Shown here: positions 1 to 12,535 of the stretch, piece by piece | How positions within the stretch are numbered: position 1 is the first letter of the stretch | Layout: each line of letters starts with the position of its first letter | NCBI GenBank assembly: GCA_946803715.1 | Contig: CAMPET010000026.1 | Span: 437,401 to 501,400 of the forward strand | DNA: 64,000 nucleotides | From: Beroe ovata | Taxonomy: Eukaryota > Ctenophora > Nuda > Beroida > Beroidae | Reading direction: 5' to 3' | Notes under the pieces: generated by a model | What the model was told of the DNA's origin: nothing | Seen by the model: only the letters and a program-made list of their open reading frames with translations | The model's database searches: none | Position numbers and translations under genes: made by a program

Positions 1-568
1 GGAGCTCCACACTGGTTACAGACCAACTCCACTCCTCAACTCCACGTCTCAGATCCAGCAATCTGACAGTCTTCTTCTCATCGGTGAGAGCTATCATCGG
101 TTCCACACCTACCAAACTGTCATTGTACTTGTGACAGTTGTCAATGTTACACTGGTACAACACACGACCATCCGGAGGCGAGAGACCCCTGGTAGTGACA
201 ACTTTACCACCCACCCATCTTGAGTCAGGACCAGCTTGCTGAGACAATAGAGCGTCCAGGGACGAATAGGGCTGAATAGAACTGACCCCTGCCTCGTTCT
301 GTATCATTGAATACAAATTCCCATCAAGAGACGGTAGAATTTGTTCGTCGTCTTTGAGGGCCATGTTAGTAGAAGCGGCTAGGAGAGGGTGTCCCAAGTC
401 CACCTCCCATACTTGTTCCAGTGCTGGAGTTAGAGAGAGAGCTGTGACCTTGCCATCAAGCCGAGACACTATGAGCAGTGGGGTCAGGGTATCCTGACTG
501 TGGAGACAGAGTTCTGAAGAGAGGATACTTGGCGCCAATAGTAGCAGCAGTGAGAGGAAGGGTGTCAT
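1..568 (-). CDS. EIF2AK3: PERK (EIF2AK3) N-terminal lumenal domain, partial at window edge
   Basis: An uninterrupted frame runs from the ATG at 568 to the window edge, about 189 codons. It opens with a leucine-rich signal peptide (MTPFLSLLLLLAPSILSS), placing the following domain in the ER lumen. The segments LLIVSRLDGKVTAL, ILPSLDGNLYS, WVGGKVVTTRGLS and the end (TVRLLDLRRG then EEWSWSV) follow in order the beta-propeller-like stress-sensing domain of PERK. PERK is the ER transmembrane kinase that phosphorylates eIF2alpha in the unfolded protein response. The transmembrane segment and kinase domain lie outside the window. IRE1 has a related lumenal domain, but the VGGK-TT-GLS block and the cysteine pair after it look PERK-like from memory of the family. 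There is no intron in this part. Confidence 0.8.
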   Translation of the reverse strand, partial: MTPFLSLLLLLAPSILSSELCLHSQDTLTPLLIVSRLDGKVTALSLTPALEQVWEVDLGHPLLAASTNMALKDDEQILPSLDGNLYSMIQNEAGVSSIQPYSSLDALLSQQAGPDSRWVGGKVVTTRGLSPPDGRVLYQCNIDNCHKYNDSLVGVEPMIALTDEKKTVRLLDLRRGVEEWSWSVTSVEL

Positions 569-1547
569 TGGAAGAGGTGTTTCGAGGATATCTTGATGTT
601 CGCTTCCGCGGCCAGTGGACCTGAAAAGGACATGTATGATATGGATACTTCTGATCCATAGTCCTTGTTCATTGTTCAATATTAAATCAATGCCTATGCC
701 TATGTCTACAATCATTTCGACAATAAGTTCTCTAATAGGATCTCTTATAGTTATAGGTGATAATTATTATAGTGACAGTATAATAGTAAAAGTGGCCCTC
801 ACCTTGTTGGTCACTGGACTCCTCTACCAGCACTCTTCACTACATAGTTCAGCTGTAACAGTTGATATATGTTAGGATACACACTTAATCATCAAAGAAA
901 AGAACTGTTTTGTGGAACTCGCGAATTTATAAATGAGCAAAGTCAGACCATCCAAGAAGAGATGCTTAAATAAAACTAAAACACTGGTGAGTGATAATTT
1001 TCAAATAGAAATAAATATAAAAATATTTCATTCAAAAGCAAGTTTGATGTGTCATTAATCTTGTTTGGAAGTCTGTAATTTACATTGCATATTGTAAAAA
1101 AAGTCATGTTGTCAAAAAGCTTCAAAACTACACCACATTTTAAAAAACTAAAAAATTGGGATCACATAAAATAGAATTATTTCAAATTTTGAAACAACCC
1201 TCAATTTTAGGAAGGTATCTTACCTTCAAAAGATAACAAAATTCTATATAAGGCTCATTCTTCATTCAAAGGTATGACGGCTCGCAAGTCAAGAAAAATT
1301 AACAGTCAGTGTTCATAAAATATACTGAGACGAAACAATACTGATATGACACTTTTGATTCCAACACAACTCATAAGAAACACTACTTCAACCTTGGAAT
1401 TATTTCTGTTCAGTGAAAAACGTGCGTCCATTTGCATAAATAAATGAACATATTCATGAATTAGTACTGCAATAAAAGTTTTCTGAAGAAACTATATTCA
1501 GAGAATTCGAGCTTTTGTTCAAAGTTCCAATTCTCGGAATCTAGTTT
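569..1547. other. Intergenic spacer between NEDD1 3' end and PERK 5' end
   Basis: About 980 bases, AT-rich, between two minus-strand genes. It should hold the PERK promoter and the NEDD1 3' UTR. The plus-strand frame at 615-875 is low-complexity and resembles no protein I know. Confidence 0.5.
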
Positions 1548-4500
1548 TTATGTATTGTACAGGTTGTCCCTAATGAAGGAAATGTCCTGCTCTATGTTGC
1601 TTAGACGTTGTTCAATTCCCTTCTGTCTCTCTTCCATGACATTGAGGCGATCCTCCAGTGCAAACTGTGTGTCACATGCCTGGAACGTGTCATCGGAATG
1701 TGACGTAGCACAGGATTGATCGAAAAGAAAAACACGTTTACACGCATAACTCATTCCAGTACTCTTATCAACTGCTTACCAACATGAAACATGAAACATG
1801 AAAAATATGACAACAACAGTGATAGCTCCTGTACCTGTCTGACAACCTCTGTTTTGATCCACCTTGCTTGACTCCTTAGAGTCTTATCAAGCTGTGAAAC
1901 ATCTGATATGAGAGTGTGGAGGGATGCCATGGTGTCACCTAGCAACACACTGTCTCCATGTTGCAACCTGCTGGGACCGCCAGTCGTGTTGTCTGTGTCT
2001 TCCGTCCCAGATGTCAGGACATTCTGACTTAGTCCACTAGTCATCGCACTCACATCAGCACAGTAGCCAACCTGACAGGAATACATTTCTTGAAGTCTTG
2101 ACAACGATTAGACGTATTTCATGATCTTAGTTGGTGTTATGGTTCGTTTTGAAATTATTCTGGTGCAGTAACCTTACCTTGGGTCCCATGGACTTGAGCT
2201 TGTTTGATAGATCGGTTACTGAGGGGTTTTCGGTATCGATGGAAGAAATCAGAGACGAGATGGAGCCTTGATCGACGCTTGAAGCCCTGGGGCGATCGAT
2301 TGTGATGAGAATCGGGTTGTAATGAACTACTAATACAGAACCATACATAATCCAATAATTATGCAAATCACAAACATCGTTTCTGATAGTTTGTTTTCCT
2401 TGTGTTCAGTCATATGAGATGACGTGATAGATTCATGAGGTTCCATAGACAATCTGCTTGTGCTGCTAGGTGAGTTATGATCACGGTTCTCTAGTGATGA
2501 TCTGTTCAAACTATCATGAAACTGTCTACGGAGAAGTGAATCTCTGAGTGGCTTGGTCTGTGGCTTTGTGATCGTGTGAATCCCTTCGAGTGAAGTGCGT
2601 TGTGGGTTTGATCTGTATATGAATGTATGTTTTTAAATTACTTGCAGTTTTATTTTCATGATACAATTTAGGTGAATAATAACGACTTCAATAGATTATC
2701 AGTTTAACCATTACCTATCATTAGGAGTGGGAGATTGTTGGAAAGGGAGACCATCACCGGGTTTCCCAAATGGAGGTTTAGTGGCTGATGTCATGGGTAC
2801 AGCCGGAGTACTGGACACCAACCTTGCCGGCTTCTTGGTTTGGATTGGCATATTCTGTCTTGTTGGAGTATCATTCTGTGCGATGGATTATGAAATAAAA
2901 TTGTGAGGAACGTAAGAAAGAATAGGTATCGAATTTGACATCTGTTCACAGGAATGTTCGAGATTACTCTACCTCTCTAGCTACCCTGTTTACAGGAGGG
3001 TGATTCTCTTTTCCACCCTCGTCAGTCTCATCGATTCGTCTCATCTTATTCGGACCTTCTGATCCACGACTCTTGCTGGATTGGGATACCTCAGGGGTCG
3101 ATTGCATGACCTTACTGCTATCAGTCAGTTTCTCCTCGCTGTGGAGCTTCCTGCCAACTAATCCACTGATAGGTCTTTTTTGATGTGCATTCAGTCGTTC
3201 TAGGAATATTGAATTCAGTGAAGCAGTTCATTTAATTTTGTTTGACGGATTACCTTCATCAATTGCATATGAATGCGCCAATTATACCTGAACTGAGGGC
3301 AGAAGGAGGAGGGGGTGTTTCATCCTTGTAGGTGTAGTTCACAATGTCACTGATGTTAAAAGAGCAGTCACTATCTTCAGTTGCAATCTCTGATATGTCC
3401 GATATCCTCTTGGGGAGGGGTCTTCTGCTCTTATCTGCACCTGCTCATTAAGCCCAGTAGGTATTTGAACCATATCAATTAGGTAGGTAATAGCAGTGCT
3501 CCTGCTATCAAACTCATGCACATTGCACATCCATTACAGTAGCTACCTTTATCTAGGACGTTTGGTTTGCCCACTTTTGCATCCTTGCTCTCCTCTAAAC
3601 TCTCAGAGACCTGTTTGGAAGGTACCACACGGTCATTGAAGGAGTCCAGTGTCTCTGGTATAGGTCCACGTGACTGCTGGTATCTCAGAATACAAGCTCC
3701 TGAAATCTCCTCTGTTCTTCTTTCGTTCCAAGGGCGGTTCAGGCGAAATGTTACCAGCTGATAGGATTTTTGAATATCAATTATAATAGGTAGCTGATAA
3801 TTAACTTGCAAGTTGATAAGCAGTAATGAACAAGGTTCCCCGTGACTCTATCCCAAGTCTGACTTACAGAATGCTGAGTGGAAAAGACAAAGTGTTGTGC
3901 ATTTCTGAGAAACTCCACACACAAGATCGGTGAGTTTTCCGTGAACCGTTTCACAACGTTACCGGACTTAAGAGATACCAAGTGAATCTCACAGTCCAGA
4001 CCTAGAAAAAGATTGCAATCATGCATTTACTTTTCTCGACGAAGAGAAAGGATCATTTTTCCACGTGGAGCTAAATTTTTTACTAACTAGCAGTTGCAAG
4101 TAGCATCCCGTTGATGGTACTGTAAGCGATGTCAGTGATGGTGCTCTTGTGTTTGTGTAATGTGAAGTTCAGCTGACGTTTGGTGATGTCCCACACTTCC
4201 AGTACTCCAGTTGAATGCCCTGCGAATATGGTTGCCAAACTGAGTCTAGAAATTTCGATAATTTGGAATTGTAATTCACGGAGCTGCAATTGTTGTTGAA
4301 TAGTTAAGTAGCGTACCAACAGCTACTTCAGGGGTTTGGTAAGGAAAGAAGGGATGACACATCAATGCAGTTACTTCATCTCCCTGAGCATTGAACAAGT
4401 CAACAAGCCTTTCCTTGAACTTGAGTGTCTCATCGGTCGCCCTATCATCTTTGTGAAACGCAGTGACATGCCCTTTAGTATCTCCTGTACAGAGAATGCT

Positions 4501-5444
4501 GGAAGTCGCATCCCAAGCCATGTGTGTAACAGTGGCTCGAGTTAGATTGGAAACCTCCCTCACTTGTTCCCATTTGTTCTGGGAAGAATAGAAGTTTGAA
4601 CTAAAGCTTTATAAGCACTAAGCAACTGTAATATTCATTATTGATGACTAGTTGATGGCAATCGAAGCTTTTGCTTGATGTATGGTACTTCTCACTTGTT
4701 TGAGTTCCCAAAGGAATACACTCCCTCCTATGCCAGCAGTGGCTAGACAACCTGTCTTCCCACCAAACACACAACAGTTCTGATACCTTCCACTTGGTAT
4801 GGGAATCTTGTCCTGTCCAATGATGATCATAAGCAAATGTAGGGTCAGGCTCTTAGAAATCAGGCTCAGTAATCAGAGAAAGAAGGTATGACTTCATGTG
4901 TTCACGAGCGACTTCCTACCTACCTAGTGACATCACTCACCATACGAAAATTGGCACCATCTGTCTGGTCAACATGAATAATATGGATGTGCTCCCACTT
5001 TCGCCCACACAGCGCTGCCAATGTTCCATTAGCTGACCAGGAAATACCACTCACCTCACTACCTGGAGAAACTAGGATTTCTGTTTGGTGTCGTGGTATT
5101 CTGGTAAAGAGTGGTCAAGAGGGGCACAAGTAGACCTTTCGATGTATCATATGATTGAGTAATAATAGGATTTTCCATGTTTGCAGCTTCAATCAAATAG
5201 GATTGGCATTGCTGATAATCATATATTATAAGGTACCTGAATATATTATAAAGTACCTGAGAATATGACATAACAAGGTACCTGAATCCCCTATATCAGA
5301 GATATCAACTTCCTTTAGATGTGTCCAGGTGCATTCAGTCTTGGATTTGGTTGACAAGAGGTTGACCTTGTGTCCACCAACTATCAAAACCATCCTGTCG
5401 TGGGGTCGATGAGAAAAACACACCCCTAAAGATTTAAGTCTCAT
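1548..5444 (-). CDS. NEDD1: NEDD1-like WD40 protein, gamma-tubulin ring complex recruiter
   Basis: A multi-exon gene. WD40 exons lie at roughly 5444-5289, 5100-4943, 4835-4660, 4585-4330, 4232-4090, 4002-3867 and 3760-3560. Exon joins restore WD repeats in NEDD1 order: GISWSANGTLAALCG, LATAGIGGSVFLWELKQ, GVLEVWDITKRQLNFTLHKH, ATASLDCEIHLVSLKSGN and VTFRLNRPWNERR. The splice at 4090/4002 joins ATA-S-LDCEI in frame. A long Ser/Pro-rich middle follows (about 3560-2130), then a short C-terminal helix (last exon 1689-1548, RLNVMEERQKGIEQRLSNIE). NEDD1 recruits gamma-tubulin ring complexes to centrosomes and spindles through its C-terminus. The assignment rests on domain order and repeat spacing; the C-terminal half is only weakly similar. 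Middle exon borders are not fully resolved, and an upstream non-coding or short coding exon is possible. Confidence 0.7.
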
Positions 5445-6074
5445 AAGTAAACTGCTTTACTGTATAAACATTAATGCCGCTTCCTTGAGGATAACTAAGA
5501 CGTAGATTAAGACTTGAACCTCCCATTAGAAACATGTAAATACTAAATAGCAACCAATTAACAAAAATAAAAATCTGAAATATACCATGCTTTGGATATA
5601 AAGATCTCTATCTTAACTTATTAACTTATATCAATAAACATTAAACATCATAAAAGAACTCTGGTGTCTATTCAGTCTTTGATAGGTGATAAATTCATCT
5701 CCCCATAGTATCCACAAACTTTCATTAACAGTATTCACTAGGTATTCATAAACCTTCAAGATCAATGCCTCCCTTCAACCTCATGAACGCTGATTCAATT
5801 CATACATTAATAAATTATCTAATTAAGTGCAGTAGAAGTCTCGAAGTGGTCACGATTTATCAAAACTAAAACATTCATTTGATAAAGATAGTTTCTCAAC
5901 GTATAGTAGGTAGTAACCCAATGCAACTCAATGCAGTCCAACATAGCCAAACATGAATAAAATCACAACAAATTAAAATTGTCATTGACACCCGTATAAA
6001 ACTTACAAACATCGAAATTTTCAGTGGTTCAACCTAACCAAGCCGGTTTGCTGCGCTCCTGAATCAAAGGAATG
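5445..6074. other. Intergenic, AT-rich, no gene seen
   Basis: A spacer between the Kelch-like gene's stop and the NEDD1 start. Only short AT-rich frames are present; it presumably holds the NEDD1 promoter and the Kelch-gene 3' UTR. Confidence 0.5.
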
Positions 6075-7988
6075 CTAAGAAGGCATGTAGCAATTCTGGA
6101 GGACAGCGATGCCCATTGCCCCTCTTTTGCAGGATATAGGCGCAAGCTGGGTCCACTGAGACCCATCAAACATCTCCACAGTATCCAGGTAATTCTCTCC
6201 ACTGTGACCCCCTAGCACATAGAGACTCCGAGCAGCGCTAACTGCGCCTAACCCTGTTCTCTTCGTGGACATTGGGGTGGGGAGTGGAGCCCAGGTGTCT
6301 GTGGTTGGAGAGTACAAGTATACAACATCCAAACAGTGTCGACTGTCAAACCCTCCGACAGTAGCTATGTGGTCACCCCAAACACTGAGGCCGTTAGCAC
6401 CGAATGCGTGTGGTAAAGGTGCCACGGGGGCCCACCTAGCTGCCCTGATGTCATATCTCTCGCAAGATGAGAGATAGTGAGTCCCATCATTTCCTCCCAC
6501 CACGAACAAGCTGTTGTTCAGGTAACACATGGCTCCATACTTCCGAGCAGATTGCATGGTCTTCTTGTGACACCTCCACAAGCCCTCCCTGGGATCATAT
6601 GTCTCCAGTGTATCTAGCGTGGTGCTCGAGTTTACCTGACCGCCCACAGCATATAACCTGCTCTCATCTGCACACATAGCCAGATTCCTCCTCGGAACTT
6701 GTAACTGGGGTGTCCATGTCCAGACACCTTTACCAAAGTCGAGTGATTCCCCTAATTTCAGAGACTTGGATCCATCATGACCCCCAATCACATACAGAGC
6801 ATTATCCATGATAGCACAACCCAGTCCACTACGAGGAAGACTCATGTCAGGCATTTCAGAACTCTGCTGCAGGGGTAGGTCATATCTTTCCACACTGCTA
6901 AGGAGAGACCTCTCCTTCACTGATAGACCTCCCACCAGAAAAATGTAACCGACAGTGCTCCTTCGCGGAGTCATTCGCTCTGTGGAAGATAATTTGATTT
7001 TATCTGAGCATGTTGAAGAGATTCATTGCTACATGATACATCAAATATCATTCAACAAGTCATTTTAAGATTATAGCTGATCTACGTAATTTCTAACCTG
7101 AGTGAAACCCGTGGGTCCTAGCTGGTAGAAGATGCCTGTTCTTAGCCTCATCTACAAGATCCCTACACCTGAGGTCCCCTCTCACCAGGGGACTCTTTTC
7201 TACAACATCCACCAGATATCCAGGATGGAGGAGTGGCAGTCGGACATGTTCCAGCAATGTTGTGAAGTGAGAAGTCCGAGATGCTCTATCGTGTTCAACC
7301 CAACTGGGAAGGGAGGAATAAGGCGAAAACTAAAAGAAGTCCTGGAATAAAATTCTATTGCTGATTTAACTCACCTAGACAGCATGGTAAAGGCATCTTT
7401 CTCATCTTTAACTTCGAGGTCATCGCTCTGAAGCACTCTTTGGAACGTCAATAAACCCAGCCGCTCAAAAACACCCCTCCCATTCAACTCCTTAGAGTTC
7501 TGAACTAGAACCTGCACTGTTGCATCCAGAAGCTGGCTCATCCCAAACTGTTCAGCAAGGAGTGAGTAATTTACCGCCGTGGATGGAGAAAGGGGACCTA
7601 AGAGAACTGCACAGCAAGCTTCCTCAACAGCAGGGAGGCAGAGAAGATTGGCAGCCTTCAGGACAGAAAGTGCTGACTCGGGGGTAATGTCTAGTTCTGT
7701 GGTGTAAAGGTATCTGAGGATGGTCTGTAGGGTGGATGTGGATATCTCATACATCCTCACCTCCTTGCTACTCGATTCCTTCATATCACAGCTGAACATA
7801 CGCTTGAAATAGGAGGATGTGGCAGCAAGGATCACTCTATGAGCTGGAACTCTTCCATCATCACACACGATGTCCACATCACACAGCCAACCTTCTTCAA
7901 GGTAGGAAAACAAGGACAAGAACCGCTCCTCAAAGCAGAAGGTTGCTCTCTCCAGGTGTTTGAGAGAATCGGTCTGTATCATGGTCAT
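6075..7988 (-). CDS. BTB-BACK-Kelch (KLHL) cullin-3 adaptor
   Basis: Three exons join in phase: 7988-7375, 7303-7098 and 6979-6075, giving about 574 residues, normal for the family. The BTB domain is near residues 28-135 (LCDVDIVCDDGRVPAHRVIL, YFKRMFSCDMKES). BACK follows (LEHVRLPLLHPGYLVDVVEK, CRDLVDEAKNRHLLP), then six kelch blades with repeated GG motifs (LYVIGGHDGS, LYAVGGQ, LFVVGGNDGT, IATVGGFDS, LYVLGGHSGE). Family members bind CUL3 through BTB/BACK and present substrates via the propeller for ubiquitination. The PRRSTVG linker before blade one resembles KLHL1/4/5, but I cannot name the orthologue. The correct exon-2 acceptor is the one giving WVEHDRASRT; an alternative upstream acceptor breaks BACK. 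Confidence 0.93.
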
Positions 7989-8542
7989 AGTCGGAAGATA
8001 GGTGCTATATCATTTGAGATAGTTCGCATCTCATTTATTGATGAACGCCTATAGCTAAGAATAAACAGATAAGTTACTTCTAACCATAGAAGGCCGATTA
8101 TTACAACTATGGAAGTAGGTATAGAAAGATTCGCGTCGAATTTTGCTAAATAAAGTCGACGAAGTCAAGGTTCTAGCGATGTTTAGAAAGTAAGTAGGTA
8201 TAGTTCAACTCAAACGGTATTATATATCAGGGTGATGAAGCAATAATGAGTTTCAAATCTATATGTAGTGGGTAGTGGGTACCTACAAAATATACAAGTA
8301 TAAAAACATAAGAACGCATAAAAATCATTTCAAAGGCACCAACAAAGCAAAGAATACCTCAAAGATTTGTTACAATATCGACACAAACGGAAAATAAAAC
8401 AGTTAATCAAACATAATCAAATGTACTTCCATTATTATTGCGAATTTATCAAAGAATTGCATACAGTTACGATTTAATCAAAATTAAATGTTCATAAAAA
8501 TCAAAATGAACCCTCATCAAACATACATAACAAGTGATTCCA
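7989..8542. other. Intergenic, no gene seen
   Basis: An AT-rich spacer between the Rab9 stop and the Kelch-gene start. It likely contains the Kelch-gene promoter and Rab9 3' UTR. No RNA gene or repeat recognised. Confidence 0.5.
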
Positions 8543-9462
8543 TCATTTAAGAAAGCAACAGGATTTCTTTTTTGGTTCTCTGTTTATTTTGATAGTCCCT
8601 TTGTACTGTTCATCTGAATTTGCACTGCCTCTAGCTTTCTCCCCGACTTCCTTTACCATTTGCAGTATTGTCGAGAAACCTTTTTCGACCTGAGAATTGA
8701 GGATACTGTAGCTGAGTGGTATGATCGGTATTTGGTAGCAGATGGTTAAGATTAAAGGAAGAAAAGCAGAAGGAGGGGAGACCTTACATTTGAGCCAAGT
8801 TTAGCCGAAGTCTCAATGTATGGCATATCTGACTTATCCTTGCACCATTCATAAATCCTCTGGCTATCAACTGCCCTGTTTCCTAAATCAGCTTTGTTTC
8901 CAACAAGGAGAAAAGGGACGGTTTCTGTAGAGAAACTGTACTTCACAAATTCATCCAACCAGTAGTCAAGTTCAGCAAAACTGTCTTCATCTGTCAGATC
9001 AAAAACCTGGTGAAGTAGGTTGCTGAGTTGAGAAGACATGAGCTTCATTCCCGGAAATCCTTAACTCGAAATCCAATGATCAACTCACCAGAATACACAT
9101 ATCGGAACCCTTGTAAAAAGGGGTGCGGAGACTTTTAAATCTTTCTTGGCCACCAGTGTCCCAAATCTAACAGGTGACTCGGTTCAATGATGAATCTCAT
9201 ACCACATGAAAAGGAATACCTGAGTACTTGAAAGAAAAGATGATTGCTTAATGTCCAGTGTTAACTGATGATAACTGACCTGCAGAGAAAAGCTAACATT
9301 GTCAACAACTGCATTTTTGTTTAGGAACTCTACGCCGATGGTATGCAGAGTCCTCTCTTCGAACACATTGTTAACATAGCGGGCCATCAACGAGGATTTC
9401 CCGACACCCCCATTTCCAAGCAGAATGACCTTCAATACCTCCTTATTATCATGATCACTCAT
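8543..9462 (-). CDS. RAB9A: Rab9-like small GTPase
   Basis: Four exons in consistent phase (9462-9280, 9166-9089, 9006-8788, 8689-8543) encode 208 residues. The P-loop is GNGGVGKSSL. The switch I region (HTIGVEFLNK) is the Rab9 form. G3 is WDTGGQERF, G4 is GNKAD and G5 is ETSAK. PFYKGSDMCIL also matches Rab9. Rab9 controls endosome-to-trans-Golgi transport. The tail ends in SCCFLK, giving a double cysteine for geranylgeranylation, but not at the extreme end. Odd feature: the usual alanine of DTAGQ is glycine. The catalytic glutamine is kept. The name is given for the family; RAB9A versus RAB9B cannot be distinguished outside vertebrates. Confidence 0.88.
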
Positions 9463-9966
9463 GTGCAGTCAGCATAAAAACCAATTGGTCACCTGCTGTT
9501 TCTCATATCTAAATATTGTGATTAGCTGTTGTCGCTGCCTGCTGGTAAACCCAACAAGCACAGACTTTTGCTTCATAGAAATTGGTAAGTAAAGGAGAAA
9601 CAAATAATTGAAGTTATATTGCAAATGAGGTTGTGCTACATGTTATATTTGGCAGTATTTCAACATAGATTCGAAATGGGCGACCTCTGTTTTTATATTA
9701 AGGCAAGGAATGCTCATAAAGCAAGGAATGCTCATAGAAATGTGAATGCTTACTACTACGTCTTGCTAACTCGAATAAGAAAATATCGAACATAACGAAA
9801 TGTAAGAAATATAATATAGTTTTTGTAGCACCATAGGTACAAGTGTGCTACAAATTGGGGTTATTCATATCAGGTCATGGAGGATAGTGTATTGCACACA
9901 TTAAACTCAAGAAACATAATATGAGTCACATTTTATCCACAAATATCACATCAATTTCCAAATGAG
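9463..9966. other. Intergenic, no gene seen
   Basis: AT-rich spacer between the Rab9 start and the PSMD4 stop, with no recognisable coding, RNA or repeat feature. It should contain the Rab9 promoter. Confidence 0.5.
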
Positions 9967-11040
9967 TTATTCATCTTTCCTGGGCTTTTTAGGAGCACTT
10001 TCCCCATTTTCATCATCTTCTTCATCCTTTTTGTTCTTACTACCCTTCTGAATGTTCCCCATTACACTTTTGACTGCTTCACTGCTAGGATCAACTCCTG
10101 GTAGATCTGTAAGGACTTGCTGCAGGAATTCTGGGTCCGCCATAACATCTGCTAAAACATCTGGATCAGCAAGATCGTCGTCAGGCAAGTCGGTAATGCC
10201 TTCTGAAGTCTCACCCGCCTCATCCTCGACACCAGCAAGACTCATTTGCATGGCAAGAGCAATTTGCTCCTCCTCTGAAAGTTGAGATAGATCTACGTTA
10301 TCGCCCATTGTAGGTGTTTCAGTTACACCAGCATCAGTACTTCCCTTGTTTTCTTCTTCTTGTCGTTGCCTTTGCTCCTCCAGTGAAACTCTTAGTGCTA
10401 GTGCAAGTTCAGGATCTTGGTTTGCATCAATAAAATCAAATCCACCACCTCCAACTCCACCCATGTCCTCACCAGCAAGAATTGGTGACTTCATCAAGGC
10501 ATCTGATAATGAAGGTCCTATGCTAACTGTGATTATATGAGAACCTGTTCCCTCTTTACCATTCAATGTGTTAACAAAGTTAGTTAGCTTCTCAGTATTC
10601 ATATCAGATTCACCAAAGCTAACAATATCGACATTAACTTTTTCTTTCTTCAATTTTTTTGCAAGACGCTGCAAATCTTTTTCATCAGAAAGAATTGGTG
10701 ACCCAACAAAAACTACAATCCTGGTTTTGTGGTTCTTACTCTGCCGATGCTTCAAGGCTAGCTGGGCAATTTTGATCCCAGTCATGAAATTAACTTCGCC
10801 CTCTGGTTCAATGGAGTGCAAGCAGGACATAACTTTTCCAACCTCAGTAGTTAGAGTTGATAATACTTTCAAGGAAGATAGTGTCAAGAGGCCGACAGTG
10901 TTTTCAGGGTTAGCTCTAGTTTTCGAGGTACAAACCATATTAACAGCATCTTGTTGAGCTAGAAGACGAGTTGGTACAAAGTCGCCATTCCTCATAAACT
11001 CACTGTTATCAACACATATAACTGTACTCTCAAGAACCAT
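9967..11040 (-). CDS. PSMD4: 26S proteasome regulatory subunit Rpn10/PSMD4
   Basis: A single uninterrupted frame of 357 residues. The N-terminal vWA domain spans about residues 1-190 ([20 protein letters not shown], then [11 protein letters not shown]). Two ubiquitin-interacting motifs follow: UIM1 ([18 protein letters not shown]) and UIM2 ([15 protein letters not shown]). The tail is acidic then lysine-rich and ends APKKPRKDE. Rpn10 sits at the base-lid junction of the 19S particle and captures polyubiquitinated substrates through the UIM helices. Length is slightly below the human protein's. The coding region has no intron, unlike most neighbours. Confidence 0.97.
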   Translation of the reverse strand: MVLESTVICVDNSEFMRNGDFVPTRLLAQQDAVNMVCTSKTRANPENTVGLLTLSSLKVLSTLTTEVGKVMSCLHSIEPEGEVNFMTGIKIAQLALKHRQSKNHKTRIVVFVGSPILSDEKDLQRLAKKLKKEKVNVDIVSFGESDMNTEKLTNFVNTLNGKEGTGSHIITVSIGPSLSDALMKSPILAGEDMGGVGGGGFDFIDANQDPELALALRVSLEEQRQRQEEENKGSTDAGVTETPTMGDNVDLSQLSEEEQIALAMQMSLAGVEDEAGETSEGITDLPDDDLADPDVLADVMADPEFLQQVLTDLPGVDPSSEAVKSVMGNIQKGSKNKKDEEDDENGESAPKKPRKDE

Positions 11041-11478
11041 CTCTAGATTGGGAAATCAGATGGTGACTGGTGATTCATTTCATATCTCAACAATAAATTG
11101 CAATATACTTTGAGACATCACAGATGAACTAAACCAAGGATAAGTATCTTCATCAATAAATCCATTGGCAACTATAAATCATATTTATTAGCAATACAGA
11201 AACCCCAAATGTGGTCAACTTTGAAACAAAAAGCTGATATTACCTTTCTGATCCAAAATATGGTCTCACTATGTTCATTGTTTGCATGCAATATGGTTAC
11301 TTATGAAGCTGGTATGTGATCTGAAATAAAGCATTGAGACAAATAAATATACACAGTATTACAATTTAACTAATCAATAGTCATGCAGGCCAGTTCTGTT
11401 GAAAAACTAGTAATGAGTCCATAATTTATTTACATTTAATTACAGTTATGTAACACATAAGGGGGGTGTGAGAAGTTG
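11041..11478. other. Intergenic spacer
   Basis: AT-rich sequence between PSMD4 and the first CFAP97-domain copy. No gene or structured element seen. Confidence 0.5.
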
Positions 11479-12535
11479 CTATCCCTTTTCCCATTTGCTT
11501 GGATCAACACTTTTAGCACTTTGAGCAGGGAGACTGACAACACTTCCACCAGCCTTGTTATTGCGAGGTTTGCAAGTTGCTGAGTTTGATGGCCGGGTGT
11601 TCAGAGTACTCTTAGTAGTAAGTAGTCGATTCAAGAGTTGCTGGGTATATTGGAAAATCAGATTATCTTATAAAATAGAAATATTCATAATCAAGGTCTA
11701 ATAATGGCAAGGAGAATGACCTACATGATTTTCATGCTCAATTTTTTCATTCTGGCGTTTTCTATTTATTGCAGCATGGTGAGGACGGAAAGGAGGTGTC
11801 TTCTGCGGCTTAAACTTTGGCTCCCTGACCTGGAACAATGGAAAAGTGTCAAGACTACGAAGGTCCCTAACTTTATTTTACTGTATTTACTTTTACTGCA
11901 TTTACTGCTTTAATTTAGATGGAATGAGATGTAACAGCCAGCAACAGGAGATTGTTGACATTACAACATCATTTACGTCTTCATGTGTAAATTTTGTGCT
12001 ATTAGAATTACATGGGTAGAACTACCCGTTTATTATTGATAATCATAACTGCAATAACAGAGATGATTTCAAAAGCAATTACCAAGTTTTCATCCCTTCT
12101 AATAGTAATCCACAGTTACTTGATCCTTTTAGAATCCCATTTTCAGATAAGAGTGGGAAAATTCATCTATTGAGATGTAACATATGATTACCTGAATATC
12201 TATTAGGTTCTTGAGAATTTTTTCATTATCCTTCTGCATTTTGTCAATTTCAAATTGATTAAAAGATAAATTCCTGCCAGAGACTGGAGCCACTTGCTTA
12301 ACCCTCTTTATCTTAACATCTTGTCTGAATAGTTAACAGAGGTATAAATAATCAACGCCAAAGGCTAGGCCAGTTTTCAAGAAATGCAGTACACAAGCTT
12401 GCATAAAATGCTCTTCACACTATCAATAAAAGAAATATATTTTTCACAGACTAACAGTTTCAGTTTTTCTTCTATTTCAGGGTCTCCTCCTGCCTGAACT
12501 TCATCACAAACAACCTCTGTCTCATAAACCTCCAT
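11479..12535 (-). CDS. CFAP97-domain protein, copy/allele 1
   Basis: Four exons in phase (12535-12456, 12324-12192, 11829-11725, 11640-11479) give 159 residues. The core reads SGRNLSFNQFEIDKMQKDN, then AAINRKRQNEKIEHENHQLL. This is the paired motif of the CFAP97/KIAA1430 (Hemingway) family: NLSF followed by an acidic helix, then INRKRQ-x-KIExEN. Members are linked to cilia and sperm flagellar axonemes. The C-terminus is Ser/Ala/Lys-rich and ends PSKWEKG. The first-exon donor (CT then GTTAGT) was chosen because it alone keeps phase. An additional 5' exon cannot be excluded. A near-identical copy at 13495-14559 starts exactly at an assembly N, so the two are probably alleles. Confidence 0.75.

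Noticed and set aside
615-875. 86-codon plus frame upstream of PERK
   Set aside because: Low-complexity Ile/Ser-rich, divergent from the PERK start; no homology or splice support.
10568-10957. 129-codon plus frame
   Set aside because: Antisense shadow of PSMD4.
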